Origin: Streptomyces sp. WAC08241
GTDB taxonomy: Bacteria; Actinomycetota; Actinomycetes; Streptomycetales; Streptomycetaceae
Reading direction: 5' to 3'
NCBI GenBank assembly: GCA_007858575.1
Contig: CP042279.1
Location: forward strand, 5,148,501 to 5,212,500
Length of the DNA stretch: 64,000 nucleotides
The notes beneath the pieces were generated by a model. That model did not search any database and was not told where the DNA came from. It was given only the letters and a program-made list of their open reading frames with translations. The position numbers and the translations under genes are program-made. Of the stretch, positions 1 through 8,544 are shown piece after piece (position 1 is the first letter of the stretch; the number at the start of each line of letters is the position of its first letter).

Positions 1-115
1 CCTTGAGCACCAAGTAGGTCTTGTCCACGCCTTTGATCTGGCGAGTTTCGATGGCCTCGATCAGCGCGGCCCCGTGATGGGGATAGACCACGGTGTCGCC
101 AACCTTGAACGTCAT
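1..115 (-). CDS. carD: CarD-family transcription factor, N-terminus only
   Basis: Reads leftward off the window edge from ATG at 113-115. The visible 38 residues start MTFKVGDTVVYPHHGAA and include IKGVDKTYLVLK, the N-terminal RNA-polymerase-interacting (Tudor-like) part of CarD/CdnL proteins. These bind the RNA polymerase beta subunit and stabilise open complexes, chiefly at rRNA and other growth promoters. The C-terminal DNA-binding helices lie outside the window. In streptomycetes carD sits next to the phoRP region, which fits the genes to the right. The family call is secure despite the truncation. Confidence 0.93.
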   Translation of the reverse strand, partial: MTFKVGDTVVYPHHGAALIEAIETRQIKGVDKTYLVLK

Positions 116-801
116 GTGACAGGTACCCCTTCCGTGGCTATCCAGAGTAACACGGATACGGCTTCTTCTGAATGGCGTTTTCGCAGGTCAGGGCATATCT
201 CAGGGCTTGACAACAGCGACGCGGACGTGCTGCGGAGAGCTTCCGGAAGGGGTATTCGCAGGTCGGAGCGGCTGTGCGGACGGAGAGAAACGCGCACGTT
301 ACACCTACTCGGGCCTCCGGAAGAGGGAGTGATGTCCTGGTTTGTCTGCTTCGGAGTGGCCTTCTTCACGTGCTCCGTTCGAGGATCGGTCACTCGTACG
401 GATGCATCGTGGGGTGATTCTCGAAATTGATCAGCCGAGATCGGCCGACATCGGTCCGGGATTTACCGGAGGGGCGGCTCCGGGAATGCGGGGCGGGCCC
501 CGAATTGATCAAGGCGGTTATGTGAACAACAGGTCAATGGGTCGTGATCCGGCCACGCGGAGCGCTGGGGACGGCCGCTCCACGCGGCCGGGCGGGGTGG
601 GCGGGCTGGGAACCCGGCCCTGGGCCCGGGCCGGATGCCGGGCCGAGGGCCTGCCGGAGCCGCCGGAGGTGGGTGCGACCGGTTAGGGGCGGGTCGGGTG
701 CGGGACGGAGAGTGCGGCTCGGTAACCTAAGCGCGCTGACACGCCTTCAGTCGGCCCCTGGTCCTCACACCCGTCCGTACGTCCTAGGAGATGCCGCCGC
801 C
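116..801. other. Intergenic region, no supported gene
   Basis: Nearly 700 bases between divergent carD and a lipoprotein gene. Reading frames here have no recognisable protein and poor codon bias. The left part should hold the carD promoter. Bases near 426 and 505 share a short aattgatca element. The right part becomes extremely G-rich and then has ggtaaccta near 720, a possible -10 for the lipoprotein gene, and aggag at 786-790 as a possible ribosome site. No hairpin or RNA gene was recognised. Confidence 0.5.
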
Positions 802-1457
802 GTGAGCCGCAGCCTTCGACGCGGCGCCCTCGCCGCCACCGCTATCGTGTTCTCCGTCGCCGCCCTGTCCGCCTGCGGTGCGGGCAACGACGCGCAGACC
901 CTCCAGATCCGTCCGGACAACGCCGCCGTCACCGTGGACGACGTCAAGATCCAGAACGCCCTGGTCATCACGCAGCCCGAGACCGGCGTCAAGGGTCCGG
1001 CCGCCGTCTCGGCCACGGTCTTCAACAACGGCTCCCAGTCGCAGACCCTTGACGCGATCACCCTGCCGGGTTCGAGCGCGACCGTGAAGCTGACGCCGGC
1101 CGGCGGCACCGGCGCGGTCACCGTCCCGGCCGGCGGCTCCGTCATCATCGGCGGCGCGGGCAACGCCACCGCCGTGATCGAGAACGGCACCGAGTCCACC
1201 AAGCTCGGCGACGCGCAGGAGGTCGTCTTCAAGCTGAGCAAGACCGGCGAGGTGGGCCTGGAGGCCTTCGTCGTCCCCGCGAAGAGCTACTTCACGGAGT
1301 TCGGCCCGGAGGTCGTCCCCGCTCCCCGGCCGCCACGCCGACCGCCTCGGCGACGCCATCGGGCGAGGCCGAGCACGGCGCGGAGCACGGCGCCGAGCAC
1401 GGCGCGGAGGGCTCCGCGACGCCGTCGGGCGAGGCGAGCCACGAGGCCGGCCACTGA
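802..1457 (+). CDS. Secreted lipoprotein (copper-chaperone-like DUF461 type)
   Basis: GTG at 802 opens a signal peptide with a lipobox: basic VSRSLRRG, a hydrophobic stretch, then SVAALSACG with the acylated Cys near residue 24. The mature part (PDNAAVTVDDVKIQNALVI onward) is a beta-rich domain with NNGSQSQTL and PAGGSVIIGG, like Streptomyces lipoproteins related to PCu(A)C copper chaperones. A His/Glu-rich tail (repeated GAEH) would suit metal binding. The tail is in another frame: one base seems missing near 1321 (cgctcccc for cgcctcccc), after which the frame runs to TGA at 1455. Function beyond surface lipoprotein is inferred. Confidence 0.75.
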
Positions 1458-1505
1458 GGGCCGTAGCCGCCCGTACGTGAAATCCGTACCGCCCGTACGT
1501 GAAAG

Positions 1506-1528
1506 GGGCACCCCTCGGAGGGGTGCCC
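1506..1528. terminator. Hairpin between lipoprotein gene and phoP
   Basis: A perfect stem gggcacccct / aggggtgccc with a 3-base loop lies between the convergent lipoprotein gene and phoP. With no T run on either side it could end transcription from both directions only in the way many Streptomyces stem-only terminators do. Confidence 0.65.
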
Positions 1529-1534
1529 TTCACG

Positions 1535-1579
1535 CACTTCACGTACTCCACGTACTCCACGTACTTCACGTACTTCACG
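1535..1579. repeat. Five 9-base tandem repeats
   Basis: Five head-to-tail copies of a nonamer, (c/t)act(t/c)cacg, follow the hairpin and stop 24 bases short of the phoP stop codon. The unit contains cacgta, and inverted partners (cgtacgtgaa) occur at about 1482 and 1494, so the stretch can pair across the terminator. Confidence 0.75.
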
Positions 1580-1603
1580 TACGAACGTGGATACCGGCGC
1601 TGT

Positions 1604-2283
1604 CTACGGCTCGAACTTGTAGCCCAGGCCCCGGACCGTCACCAGATAGCGCGGGGCTCCGGGATCGGGCTCGATCTTGGCGCGCAGGCGCTTGACGTGG
1701 ACGTCGAGGGTCTTGGTGTCGCCGACGTAGTCCGCGCCCCAGACCCGGTCGATGAGCTGCATGCGGGTGAGCACGCGGCCCGCGTTGCGCAGCAGCATCT
1801 CCAGGAGGTCGAACTCCTTCAGGGCAGGTCGACCTTGCCGCCGGAGACCGTGACCACGTGCCGGTCGACGTCCATGCGGACCGGACCGGCCTCCAGGGCC
1901 GCCGGGGTGACCTCCTCCGGCTCGCCGCGCCGGCGGAGCACCGCGCGGATGCGGGCGACCAGCTCCCGCGAGGAGAAGGGCTTGGTCACGTAGTCGTCGG
2001 CCCCTATCTCCAGGCCGACGACCTTGTCGATCTCGCTGTCCTTGGCGGTCACCATGATCACCGGGACGTTCGAGCGGCCGCGCAACTGGCGGCACACCTC
2101 GGTACCGGGAAGGCCCGGAAGCATCAGGTCGAGGAGGACGAGGTCGGCTCCGTTGCGCTCGAACTCGTCGAGGCCGTCGGGCCCGGTCGCCGCGACGGCG
2201 ACCTCGAAGCCCTCCTTGCGGAGCATGTACGACAGGGCGTCGCTGAAGGATTCCTCATCCTCGACGACGAGCACTCGGGTCAC
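1604..2283 (-). CDS. phoP: Phosphate response regulator PhoP
   Basis: OmpR/PhoB-type response regulator. The receiver domain starts VLVVEDEESFSDALSYML and has the phosphoacceptor in LVLLDLMLPG (about residue 51), Thr/Lys switch residues in MVTAKD and TKPFSSREL, then a winged-helix domain with LLRNAGRVLTRMQLIDRVWG and LDVHVKRLRAK. PhoP binds PHO boxes and turns on phosphate scavenging. The GTG start overlaps the phoR stop by four bases (GTGA), so the two are translationally coupled. One base is missing near 1826 (ctgccctgaag for ctgcccctgaag), splitting the frame between VDLP and LKEFDLLEML; the protein is otherwise complete. Confidence 0.96.
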
Positions 2284-3500
2284 GGAAGGACCTCCGGGGC
2301 GGGAAGCGGTTCGGTCATGAGATCGGGGGTGGGGGAGGCGGGCTGGCGGTCCCGTGCGGAGCCCGCCTCGGGCAGCCGCAGGGTGAAGGTGGAGCCCTGA
2401 CCCTCGGTGCTCCAGACGGTGACCTCCCCGCCGTGCGAGGCGGCCACGTGCTTCACGATGGCGAGGCCCAGGCCCGTGCCGCCGGTGGCACGGGAGCGGG
2501 CGGGTCGACGCGGTAGAAGCGCTCGAAGACGCGCTCCTTGTCCTTGTCGGGGATGCCGATGCCCTGGTCGGTGACGGCTATCTCGATGAGGTCGCCGCCG
2601 GGCGCGGCGACCTTGCGGGCCGCGATGCCGACGCGGGTGTGGGCCGGTGAGTAGTTGACGGCGTTCTCGACGAGGTTGCCGAGGGCGGCGGCGAGCTGGC
2701 CGCGGCTCCCCCAGACCCGCAGGTCGGCCACCCCGCCGGAGACCATCGTGATCTGCTTGGTGGTGGCGGTGTGCCGGGAGCGGTCGATCGCCTCGGCGAC
2801 GAGCTCGTCCACGGAGACCGGCTCGGAGTCCTCCAGCGGGTCGTCGTTCTGCACGCGGGAGAGGTCGATGAGCTCCTGTACGAGGTTGGTGAGGCGGGTC
2901 GCCTCGATCTGCATCCGGCCGGCGAAGCGGGTGACCGCCTGGTCGTCCGAGGCGTCCATGACGGCCTCGGAGAGCAGCGAGAGCGCGCCCGTGGGGGTCT
3001 TCAGCTCGTGGCTGACGTTGGCGACGAAGTCGCGCCGCACCGCCTCGATGCGCCGGGCCTCGGTGAGGTCCTCGACCAGGAGCAGCACGAGCCGGGAGCC
3101 CAGGGGGCGACGCGGGCGGAGACGGCGAGGGCCTCGCCGCGTCCGGTGCCGCGCCGGGGCAGGTCCAGTTCGACCTGCCGTATCTCCCCGTCGCGGCGGG
3201 TGTCGCGGGCCATGTTGAGCATGGGCTCGACGGCCAGCTTGCCGCCGCGGACCAGACCGAGCGCGTACGCCGCCGAGCTGGCCTTCACCACGGAGTCGCT
3301 CTCGTCGAGGACGACCGCGGAGGAGCGCAGTACGGACAGCACGGTGTCGACGCCGGGCGGGAGCACGGCATCGGTGTGCAGCGAGGTGCGGGTGGGCGCG
3401 TCTGGTCGCGTTCGCTCCAGCGGAACGCCAGCATGGCGATCACGCCGGTGCACACGCCGGCGATCGCTGCCAATGCGGCGACCGCCGCGTTCACGTCCAT
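2280..3500 (-). CDS. phoR: Phosphate sensor histidine kinase PhoR
   Basis: Begins with one short membrane helix (AALAAIAGVCTGVIAMLAF), then a linker/PAS-like region (RSSAVVLDESDSVVKASSA), a HisKA domain with the phosphorylated His in VANVSHELKTP, and a HATPase domain with NLVENAVNYSP, DQGIGIP and GTGLGLAIVKH. This is the membrane kinase that phosphorylates PhoP. The start ATG at 3498-3500 faces phoU. Three one-base losses break the frame: near 3400 (C run), 3105 (C run before tggg) and 2505 (cccgcccg for cccggcccg). All domain motifs survive, so sequence error is more likely than mutation. Confidence 0.93.
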
Positions 3501-3562
3501 GCCTCAAGGTTATGCGGGGTCGCGGGCGCTCTCCCAGCCGTCCGAGTGGCTCCTCGAACAGT

Positions 3563-3670
3563 CGTCGCCCAGAGTTCACCGTGGAGACCCGGCCGGTTCA
3601 CTTGTCCCGGCGGGCGCGGTGGCGTGCGTCGCCCAGAGTTCACCTGGGAGACGGTGGCGGTTCACACGAG
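3563..3670. promoter_or_regulatory. Duplicated PHO boxes between phoR and phoU
   Basis: Two modules share the same plan: gttcacc, then ggagac, then a second gttcac exactly 22 bases (two 11-base units) after the first. Module one starts its gttcac units at 3574 and 3596, module two at 3638 and 3660. Both are preceded by cgcccaga, so the module looks copied at a 64-base offset. The 11-base gttcacc direct repeat is the established PhoP site of streptomycetes, and it lies in the divergent phoR-phoU promoter, consistent with autoregulation. Confidence 0.85.
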
Positions 3671-3784
3671 GGGTGGAACCGGACGCGTAGGGGCCGAACG
3701 TGGGAGCGTGGGGTTCGGACCCCATCCGTACCCCGGAGCCCCGGAGCCCTCAGAAGCCCCGGAGTCTCCGGAACCTTGCGGCCC

Positions 3785-3885
3785 TACGGCTTTGCGGCCA
3801 TACGGCTTTGCGGCCATACGGCTTTGCGGCCTTTCGGCCTTTCGGCCTTTCGGCTTTGCCGGTCTTGCAGCTTTGCAGTTTTGCG
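3785..3885 (+). repeat. 8-base tandem repeat in the phoU leader
   Basis: About twelve octamers follow each other without a gap: tacggctt and tgcggcca alternate three times, then ttcggcct appears twice, ttcggctt once, and degenerate copies run on to 3885. The array ends about 15 bases before the phoU ATG, so most of it should be transcribed leader. Confidence 0.8.
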
Positions 3886-3900
3886 TAGAGAGGGACATCC

Positions 3901-4582
3901 ATGCGGGACGCGTACCACGAGGAACTGGACTCGATCGGGGAGAGCCTGGTCGAGATGGCCCGGCTCGTCGGTTCGGCGATCGGGCGCGCCACGACGGCGA
4001 TGCTCGACGCGGACCTGAAGCTCGCGGAGAGCGTGATCGCCGCGGACCAGAAGGTCGACGACCTCCAGCACGACCTGGAGGCGCGGGCGATAGCACTGCT
4101 CGCGCGCCAGCAGCCGGTGGCGACGGACCTGCGGATCGTGGTGACCTCGCTGCGGATGAGCGCCGACCTGGAGCGCTCGGGCGACCTGGCGCAGCACGTG
4201 GCGAAGCTGGCGCGGCTGCGGTTCCCGGAGTCGGCGGTGCCGCGGGACCTGCACGCGACCATCCTGGAGATGGGGCAGCTCGCGCAGCGCCTGATGGCGA
4301 AGGCGGCGGAGGTCATCATCACGAAGGACGTCGACCTGGCGCTCCAGCCTCGAACAGGACGACGACGAGATGGACCTGCTGCACCGGACGCTGTTCCGGC
4401 ACCTGATGGACGACCGGTGGAAGCACGGCATCGAGACGGCGGTGGACGTGACGCTGCTCGGCCGGTACTACGAGCGGTTCGCGGACCACGCGGTGTCGGT
4501 GGCGAAGCGGGTGGTCTACCTGGTGACGGGCGAGCACGCGGACGAGCTCCAGGCGGCGGACGCGCCGGTGGAGGGGGCGTAG
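3901..4582 (+). CDS. phoU: Phosphate signalling protein PhoU
   Basis: Cytoplasmic helical protein of about 226 residues made of two PhoU repeats; MRDAYHEELDSIGESLVEMA starts repeat one and DLRIVVTSLRMSADLERSGD is the characteristic metal-binding motif. Repeat two ends with GRYYERFADHAVSVAKRVVY. PhoU connects the Pst transporter to the PhoR sensor and damps signalling when phosphate is plentiful. It is divergent from phoR, with PHO boxes between. The frame is shifted near 4350, where cagcctcgaac has one more C than QLEQ requires; the rest is intact. Confidence 0.94.
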
Positions 4583-4735
4583 CCCCTTGTCGGGGCGGTG
4601 CGGGGTGGTCCGGGTCCGCGCTCGGGGTTGTTCGGGGGCGCACGGTGGTGCGGGCTCCGGTGCGCCGTTGATGCGCCCGTCCGGGTGGGCATGCAATGGG
4701 GGAGGCGATCCGCGCCTCGAAAGGGAGGGACCCTC

Positions 4736-4887
4736 ATGGCCGATTCCCCGATGACGACCGACTCCGGCCGGAGCTGCCGCGCGAGGCGGTCCTGTTGCCC
4801 GTCCTCGGCGCCTGCGGCTGCGGCTCGGGCTGCGGCTGCGGCTGCCAGTCGGGAGCGCCGTGCCAGTGCGGGGGCTGCTCGGGCTGA
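4736..4887 (+). CDS. Small Cys/Gly-rich protein
   Basis: A strong ribosome site (gggaggga) precedes ATG at 4736. The first codons read MADSPMTTD, and after an apparent missing G near 4770 the better frame continues ELPREAVLLPVLGACGCG and ends in a Cys/Gly tail with repeated CGCG and CQCGG, about 50 residues. Nine cysteines in the last 25 residues suggest metal binding (Zn or Cu) or disulfides. An unshifted alternative starts at ATG 4696 with no good ribosome site. No family is assigned; I am confident of the Cys-rich tail, less so of the start. Confidence 0.6.
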
Positions 4888-4933
4888 CGTACGCGCAGGG
4901 CAGGGGTGCGACAAGCCGCGCCCCTGCCCCTTT

Positions 4934-5437
4934 CTACGGGAGATCGAGTACGCCGACGACCTGCTCTCCGCTCGTCTCCCCGGTGGTGCGGAACCCGAGC
5001 CGGCGGTAGAAGGCGCCGGGCCCGTCGTCGCCGGGCTGCCAGGTGACGTACATCTGCCGCGCACCGCGCCGCCGCAGCTCGTCGGCGACGGAACGGACGG
5101 CGAAGCGCCCGTACCCCTTGCCCTGCGCGTCGGCGGAGATGGTGAGCCGCCAGAGGCCACTGCGACGGTCGCCGGGGTCCTCCTCGCTCCACGGGAGGTC
5201 GAGGAAGGCCATGAGGAACCTGACGAGCCGCTCCCCGTCGAAGACGAGCCGCGGCTAGGCGGCCTCCCCGAAGGCGTAGGCCTCGGCGAGGACCGCACGA
5301 CGGGGGCGACGTTCCCCTCCTGGTGGGGGTGGACGCGGAGGCCGAGGGCGGCGTCGACGGTGGCGGGGTGACCTGCTCCAGGCGGAGTGCCGTACGGGGG
5401 TGCTCGTGGAGCTCGGGGCGTCGGGGGCGCTGCTCAT
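4934..5437 (-). CDS. GNAT acetyltransferase, frame broken
   Basis: The C-terminal half is a clear GNAT fold: LWRLTISADAQGKGYGRFAV carries the acetyl-CoA loop (Q-G-K-G-Y-G) and GPGAFYRRLGFRTTGE the last helix-strand pair. Upstream, a sensible N-terminus (MSSAPDAP, then LRLEQVTPATVDAALGL, then SLAEAYAFGEAA) can be read only by restoring single bases near 5414, 5370 and 5297. A TAG at about 5256 stands where the family context suggests Trp. Four defects in 500 bases could mean decay, but neighbouring essential genes show the same error type. Substrate unknown. Confidence 0.65.
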
Positions 5438-5493
5438 GATCCGGACGCTATCGGGGGCACCCGAATCCGTCGTGTGATTTACGTACGTACATC

Positions 5494-5505
5494 GGAACGC
5501 GTTCC
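5494..5505. promoter_or_regulatory. 12-base palindrome upstream of nuclease gene
   Basis: A perfect palindrome, ggaacgcgttcc, is flanked by imperfect atcgg/ccgat arms, between the divergent GNAT gene and the NucS-like gene. It follows an acgtacgta run. It could be a repressor operator; it does not match the actinobacterial LexA box I know. Confidence 0.4.
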
Positions 5506-5603
5506 TGCCGATACGACGCACCCGTCGAGACCTGCGCCGTGCCGTCTGCTTGACTTCGTTCGGCTCCGGCCGACTTCGGGCCCGAGCGGAGGGGAGCGCA
5601 CGC

Positions 5604-6745
5604 ATGCCGCTGGAAGTCGGACTGTGGCGGGTGGACGGCAGGCCCGTGCGGGTGGTGACGCGGCCGATGCCGCTGGAGTCCCGGCTCGAAGGGCTGATCG
5701 AGGCCGACCCGGGGATCCTGGGGACGCCACTGATGCTGATCGGCCGTCAGGTGCCGACGCTGTACGGGAAGTTCGTGGACCTCCTCGGTATGGACGCCGA
5801 GGGCAACCTGCACGTGCTCGAACTCAAGCGGGACCGCACGCCCCGCGACGTGGTCGCGCAGGTCTCGACTACGGCTCCTGGGTCCAGGAGCTGTCCAACG
5901 AGCAGGTGCGCGACATCTACGGCACGTACGCCCGCGCGCGGAACCTGCCGGAGGAACTGGACGAGGCCTTCGCGCTGAGGTTCGGCGGCAGCCCGCCGGA
6001 GGCCCTGAACTCCACCCACTCCCTGACGATCGTCGCGAGCGAGGTCGACGCGGCGACGGAGCGGATCGTCGGCTACCTGGCGTCCGGCTTCCGGGTGCCG
6101 GTCAACGTGCTCTTCTTCCGGTACTTCGAGGACGAGGGCCGCTCCTACCTGGCGCGCACCTGGCTGATCGACGACGTCGAGACGGCGGCCCCGGCGACGG
6201 GGACGAAGGCGCGCGGAAAGCAGGAACCCTGGAACGGAACGGACTGGTACGTCTCGTTCGGCGACGAGCGCGAGGGCCGGAACTGGGACGACGCGCGCCG
6301 CTACGGCTTCGTGTCGGCCGGCGGCGGGGAGTGGTTCTCCCGCACGATCCGCTCCCTGCCGGTCGGGGCGCGCGTGTTCACCCACATCCCCAAGGTGGGG
6401 TACGTGGGGGTCGGCACGGTGTCGGGCGAGGCCCGGCCCTTCGAGGACGCCCTCCTGGCCGTGGACGGCGAGCCCCGGCCCATGGCCGACCTGCCTCTGG
6501 CGGGCACCTACCGCCGGGACGGGACGGAGGCCGCGCAGGACGGACCGGACACCCCGCAGAACGGCGAGGACCGTCGCGAGTGGATCGTCCCGGTCACCTG
6601 GGAACGCGCCGTCCCCCGCGAACAGGCCCTGTGGCGCCCGGGCTTCTTCGCCAACCAGAACTCCGCCTGCAAACTCCGCGCCCGCTTCACGCTCGACGAG
6701 GTCTCCCAGCACTTCGGCGTCGCGGAGGACCCGGCCGACGCCTGA
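5604..6745 (+). CDS. NucS-like (DUF91) PD-(D/E)XK nuclease with C-terminal domain
   Basis: ATG 5604 follows ggaggggagc. Residues 1-90 form a restriction-like core: a conserved Glu in PMPLESRLEGLI, Asp59 in YGKFVDLLGMD, and E73-x-K75 in LHVLELKRD, matching the D...ExK active site of the NucS/DUF91 group, followed by QVLDYGSWVQ. About 380 residues in all, longer than EndoMS/NucS (about 220), with a C-terminal part (WNGTDWYVSFGDER, RVFTHIPKVGYVGVGTV) resembling other DUF91 nucleases of unknown role. One C is missing near 5865 (caggtctcgac for caggtcctcgac). Nuclease activity is inferred from the catalytic residues; the substrate is unknown. Confidence 0.8.
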
Positions 6746-6749
6746 GGAA

Positions 6750-6769
6750 CGGGCCCTGCCCGGGGCCCG
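6750..6769 (+). terminator. Hairpin after NucS-like gene
   Basis: cgggccc and gggcccg flank a short loop five bases after the nuclease stop codon. GC-only stem, no T tract. Confidence 0.45.
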
Positions 6770-6835
6770 AGGGGCTCGGGACGATGGCCCTGAAACACAG
6801 GAGCGCCGAAGTCGCCCGCGTGACAGGTTGACCCC

Positions 6836-7117
6836 ATGAGCGAGACAACGACCCCCGGTAATCCGAACGGCATCCAGGTGGGCGACATCTACGAGGACTG
6901 CTCCTTCCATCCGGTGCTGTGCACCGCGGTCGACGAGGTGGCGGGCACGGTGCTCAGCGGCGTCTCCCTCATCGACGGCAGCTCTCCCCGCTCTTGCGAT
7001 GCCTTGTACTGCGGGCCCGTCCGCATCCCCGTCGAGGAGGTCATGGCCATCAAGCAGGACTTGGAGGGCTACGCCCGCCGGCGGATGGAGGAGCTGCGGG
7101 GCGGCGGCGGAACCTGA
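6836..7117 (+). CDS. Small conserved-looking protein, unknown
   Basis: An unbroken 93-codon frame from ATG 6836, just after an accessory-looking nuclease gene and on the same strand. The protein begins MSETTTPGNPNGIQVGDIYE and has two central cysteines (FHPVLCTAVDEV, SCDALYCGPVRIP) and a charged C-terminal helix (MAIKQDLEGYARRRMEEL). No membrane segment or signal peptide. The compact beta-rich centre plus helix resembles small standalone proteins that accompany other genes, but I do not recognise a family. Confidence 0.65.
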   Translation: MSETTTPGNPNGIQVGDIYEDCSFHPVLCTAVDEVAGTVLSGVSLIDGSSPRSCDALYCGPVRIPVEEVMAIKQDLEGYARRRMEELRGGGGT

Positions 7118-7266
7118 GCCATGGCCCCGACCCGAGGAACGGGTCGCTTCCTCCCGCCCCGGGGCCGGCGGTCCCGGCAGACCCCACGGCGATGCCGGGC
7201 CCCATGCAGGCACACTCGCACCACCCTCTATCCTGAACGCGTTCAATTAATGAGGGGCGGGGACGA

Positions 7267-7720
7267 ATGGCCTTCTCCGGAAGACGTTGGGTGGCGATGG
7301 CCGCCGTGTTCGCATGGGCCTGCGCGGGCTGCGCGCAGGCCGGAGGCGAAGACGCGCGGGTCGGTGAAGCTGCTCGCGGGCGCGTGGAGCAACGCGGCCG
7401 GCGCCCGCCTTCGGCTGGAAGCCGACCGGGACATGGCGGGGAGCACATCGAGCGCGCCCTGCTGGGGGCACGAGCTGCCCCGACGCGATCACCGGGCGGT
7501 GGAGTTTCTTCAGCGCGCCGGACGAGAAGGGCATGTCGTTCGCCGACGACCGGTTCACCGGCGGTGATCACATCGCACTGACGTTCGGCGGCCAGGAGCC
7601 CCGTGCCTTCTGTCCGCCCTGATCCGCCGCGACGCCCAAGGGCTCAGCCTCTGCTTGGTGGAAGACCCCGATTCGGACTGTTCCGCCGAGGAACTGCTCC
7701 GTCCCGGCCTAGCTACTTGA
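7267..7720 (+). CDS. Secreted lipoprotein, several frameshifts
   Basis: ATG 7267 gives a signal peptide ending in a lipobox-like ACAGC near residue 23. The body can be followed across frames: KLLAGAWSNAAGARLRLEAD, then SCPDAITGRWSFFSAPDEKG, ADDRFTGGDHIALTFGG and finally AQGLSLCLVEDPDSDCSAEE, ending at TGA 7718-7720. The pattern (a LAG-W-N opening, paired cysteines, a C-terminal CLVEDPDSDC) resembles small Streptomyces surface lipoproteins with a lipocalin-like strand order. At least three indels are needed. It overlaps the end of the convergent gene by a few bases. Function unknown. Confidence 0.6.
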
Positions 7721-8344
7721 GCAGCCGGAAGGCGGGGTGCCCGGCCCAGGCCCGCAGGAATTCCGCCGTTCCCAGCACCATCCAGTCGTCGTCCGCGATC
7801 CCCAGCACCCCCGGAAGACCGGCGACGACCGGCACCTGCCCGTCCAGCAGTTCGGCTTTGGCCACGCCCCTATGACGTCCATGACGGCGGCGGTCAACAG
7901 GGCCGTGGCCACGTAGTCGATCCCGCCGTTGCAGCAGGCGCTGACGTTGACGGCATGGGTCGGCCTGAAGCCGAGGACGGCCTCCACCCCGGGCTCGTCC
8001 GCGTGCTCGTCCTCGAAGAGGCTCTCGTCGCCCGCACCCGGCCCCATCACGTAGACGAGGAAGGGCCGACACCGGCCCTCGCGCCGCGGATCGAACCCCA
8101 CCAGGGCCGCGAGCCCCTCGTCCACGACGGCGCCACCGAGGAGCGGAAGCGGGAACGGCTTCCGCCGGTCCCCCACCCACCCGCCCTCGACGCCCAGGCG
8201 CTCCACGGACACGTGGACGTCGAAGAACCCGGGCCGCTTCTCGTCGAAGCGGGAGGAGAGCCCCACCATCAACGCGCGGAACTCCCCCAGCACGGCCGGG
8301 GAGAGCGGCTCCGCCAACTCGATCACCAACGTCGGACCGGACAT
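7713..8344 (-). CDS. Hypothetical protein, about 210 residues
   Basis: Starts MSGPTLVIELAEPLSPAVLG at ATG 8344 and ends EFLRAWAGHPAFRLLK. It is soluble, with alternating strands and helices (GFFDVHVSVERLGVEGGW, NVSACCNGGIDYVATALL). The centre has an unusual Cys pair. Near 7868 one base is lost, so the last 50 residues (AKAELLDGQVPVVAGLPGVL) lie in another frame. The layout recalls small proteins from Streptomyces contact-dependent or immunity-like clusters (possibly DUF6368), but I cannot support more than an unknown conserved protein. Confidence 0.6.
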
Positions 8345-8544
8345 GCCGGAAGCCTAGTCCGACCGGCTCCGCCACCGGTCGAATCGTTTCCTCACCGACA
8401 CCGCCGGGCAGGGCAGGGCCGGCCCGGTACGAGGAGGGTCGCGGCGTGGGCCCGGAGCACGACGATGCCCCTGATCCGCGCCGTGAGCGCGGGCCAGGGC
8501 ACGATCGGAGAAGTTGTCAAGAGTTGTGGACTGGCCGTCGGCGT

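Noticed and set aside
544..801. A long in-frame upstream extension of the lipoprotein gene
   Set aside because: The extension is Gly/Arg/Pro-rich with no family signal, and the GTG at 802 begins a proper lipoprotein signal peptide.
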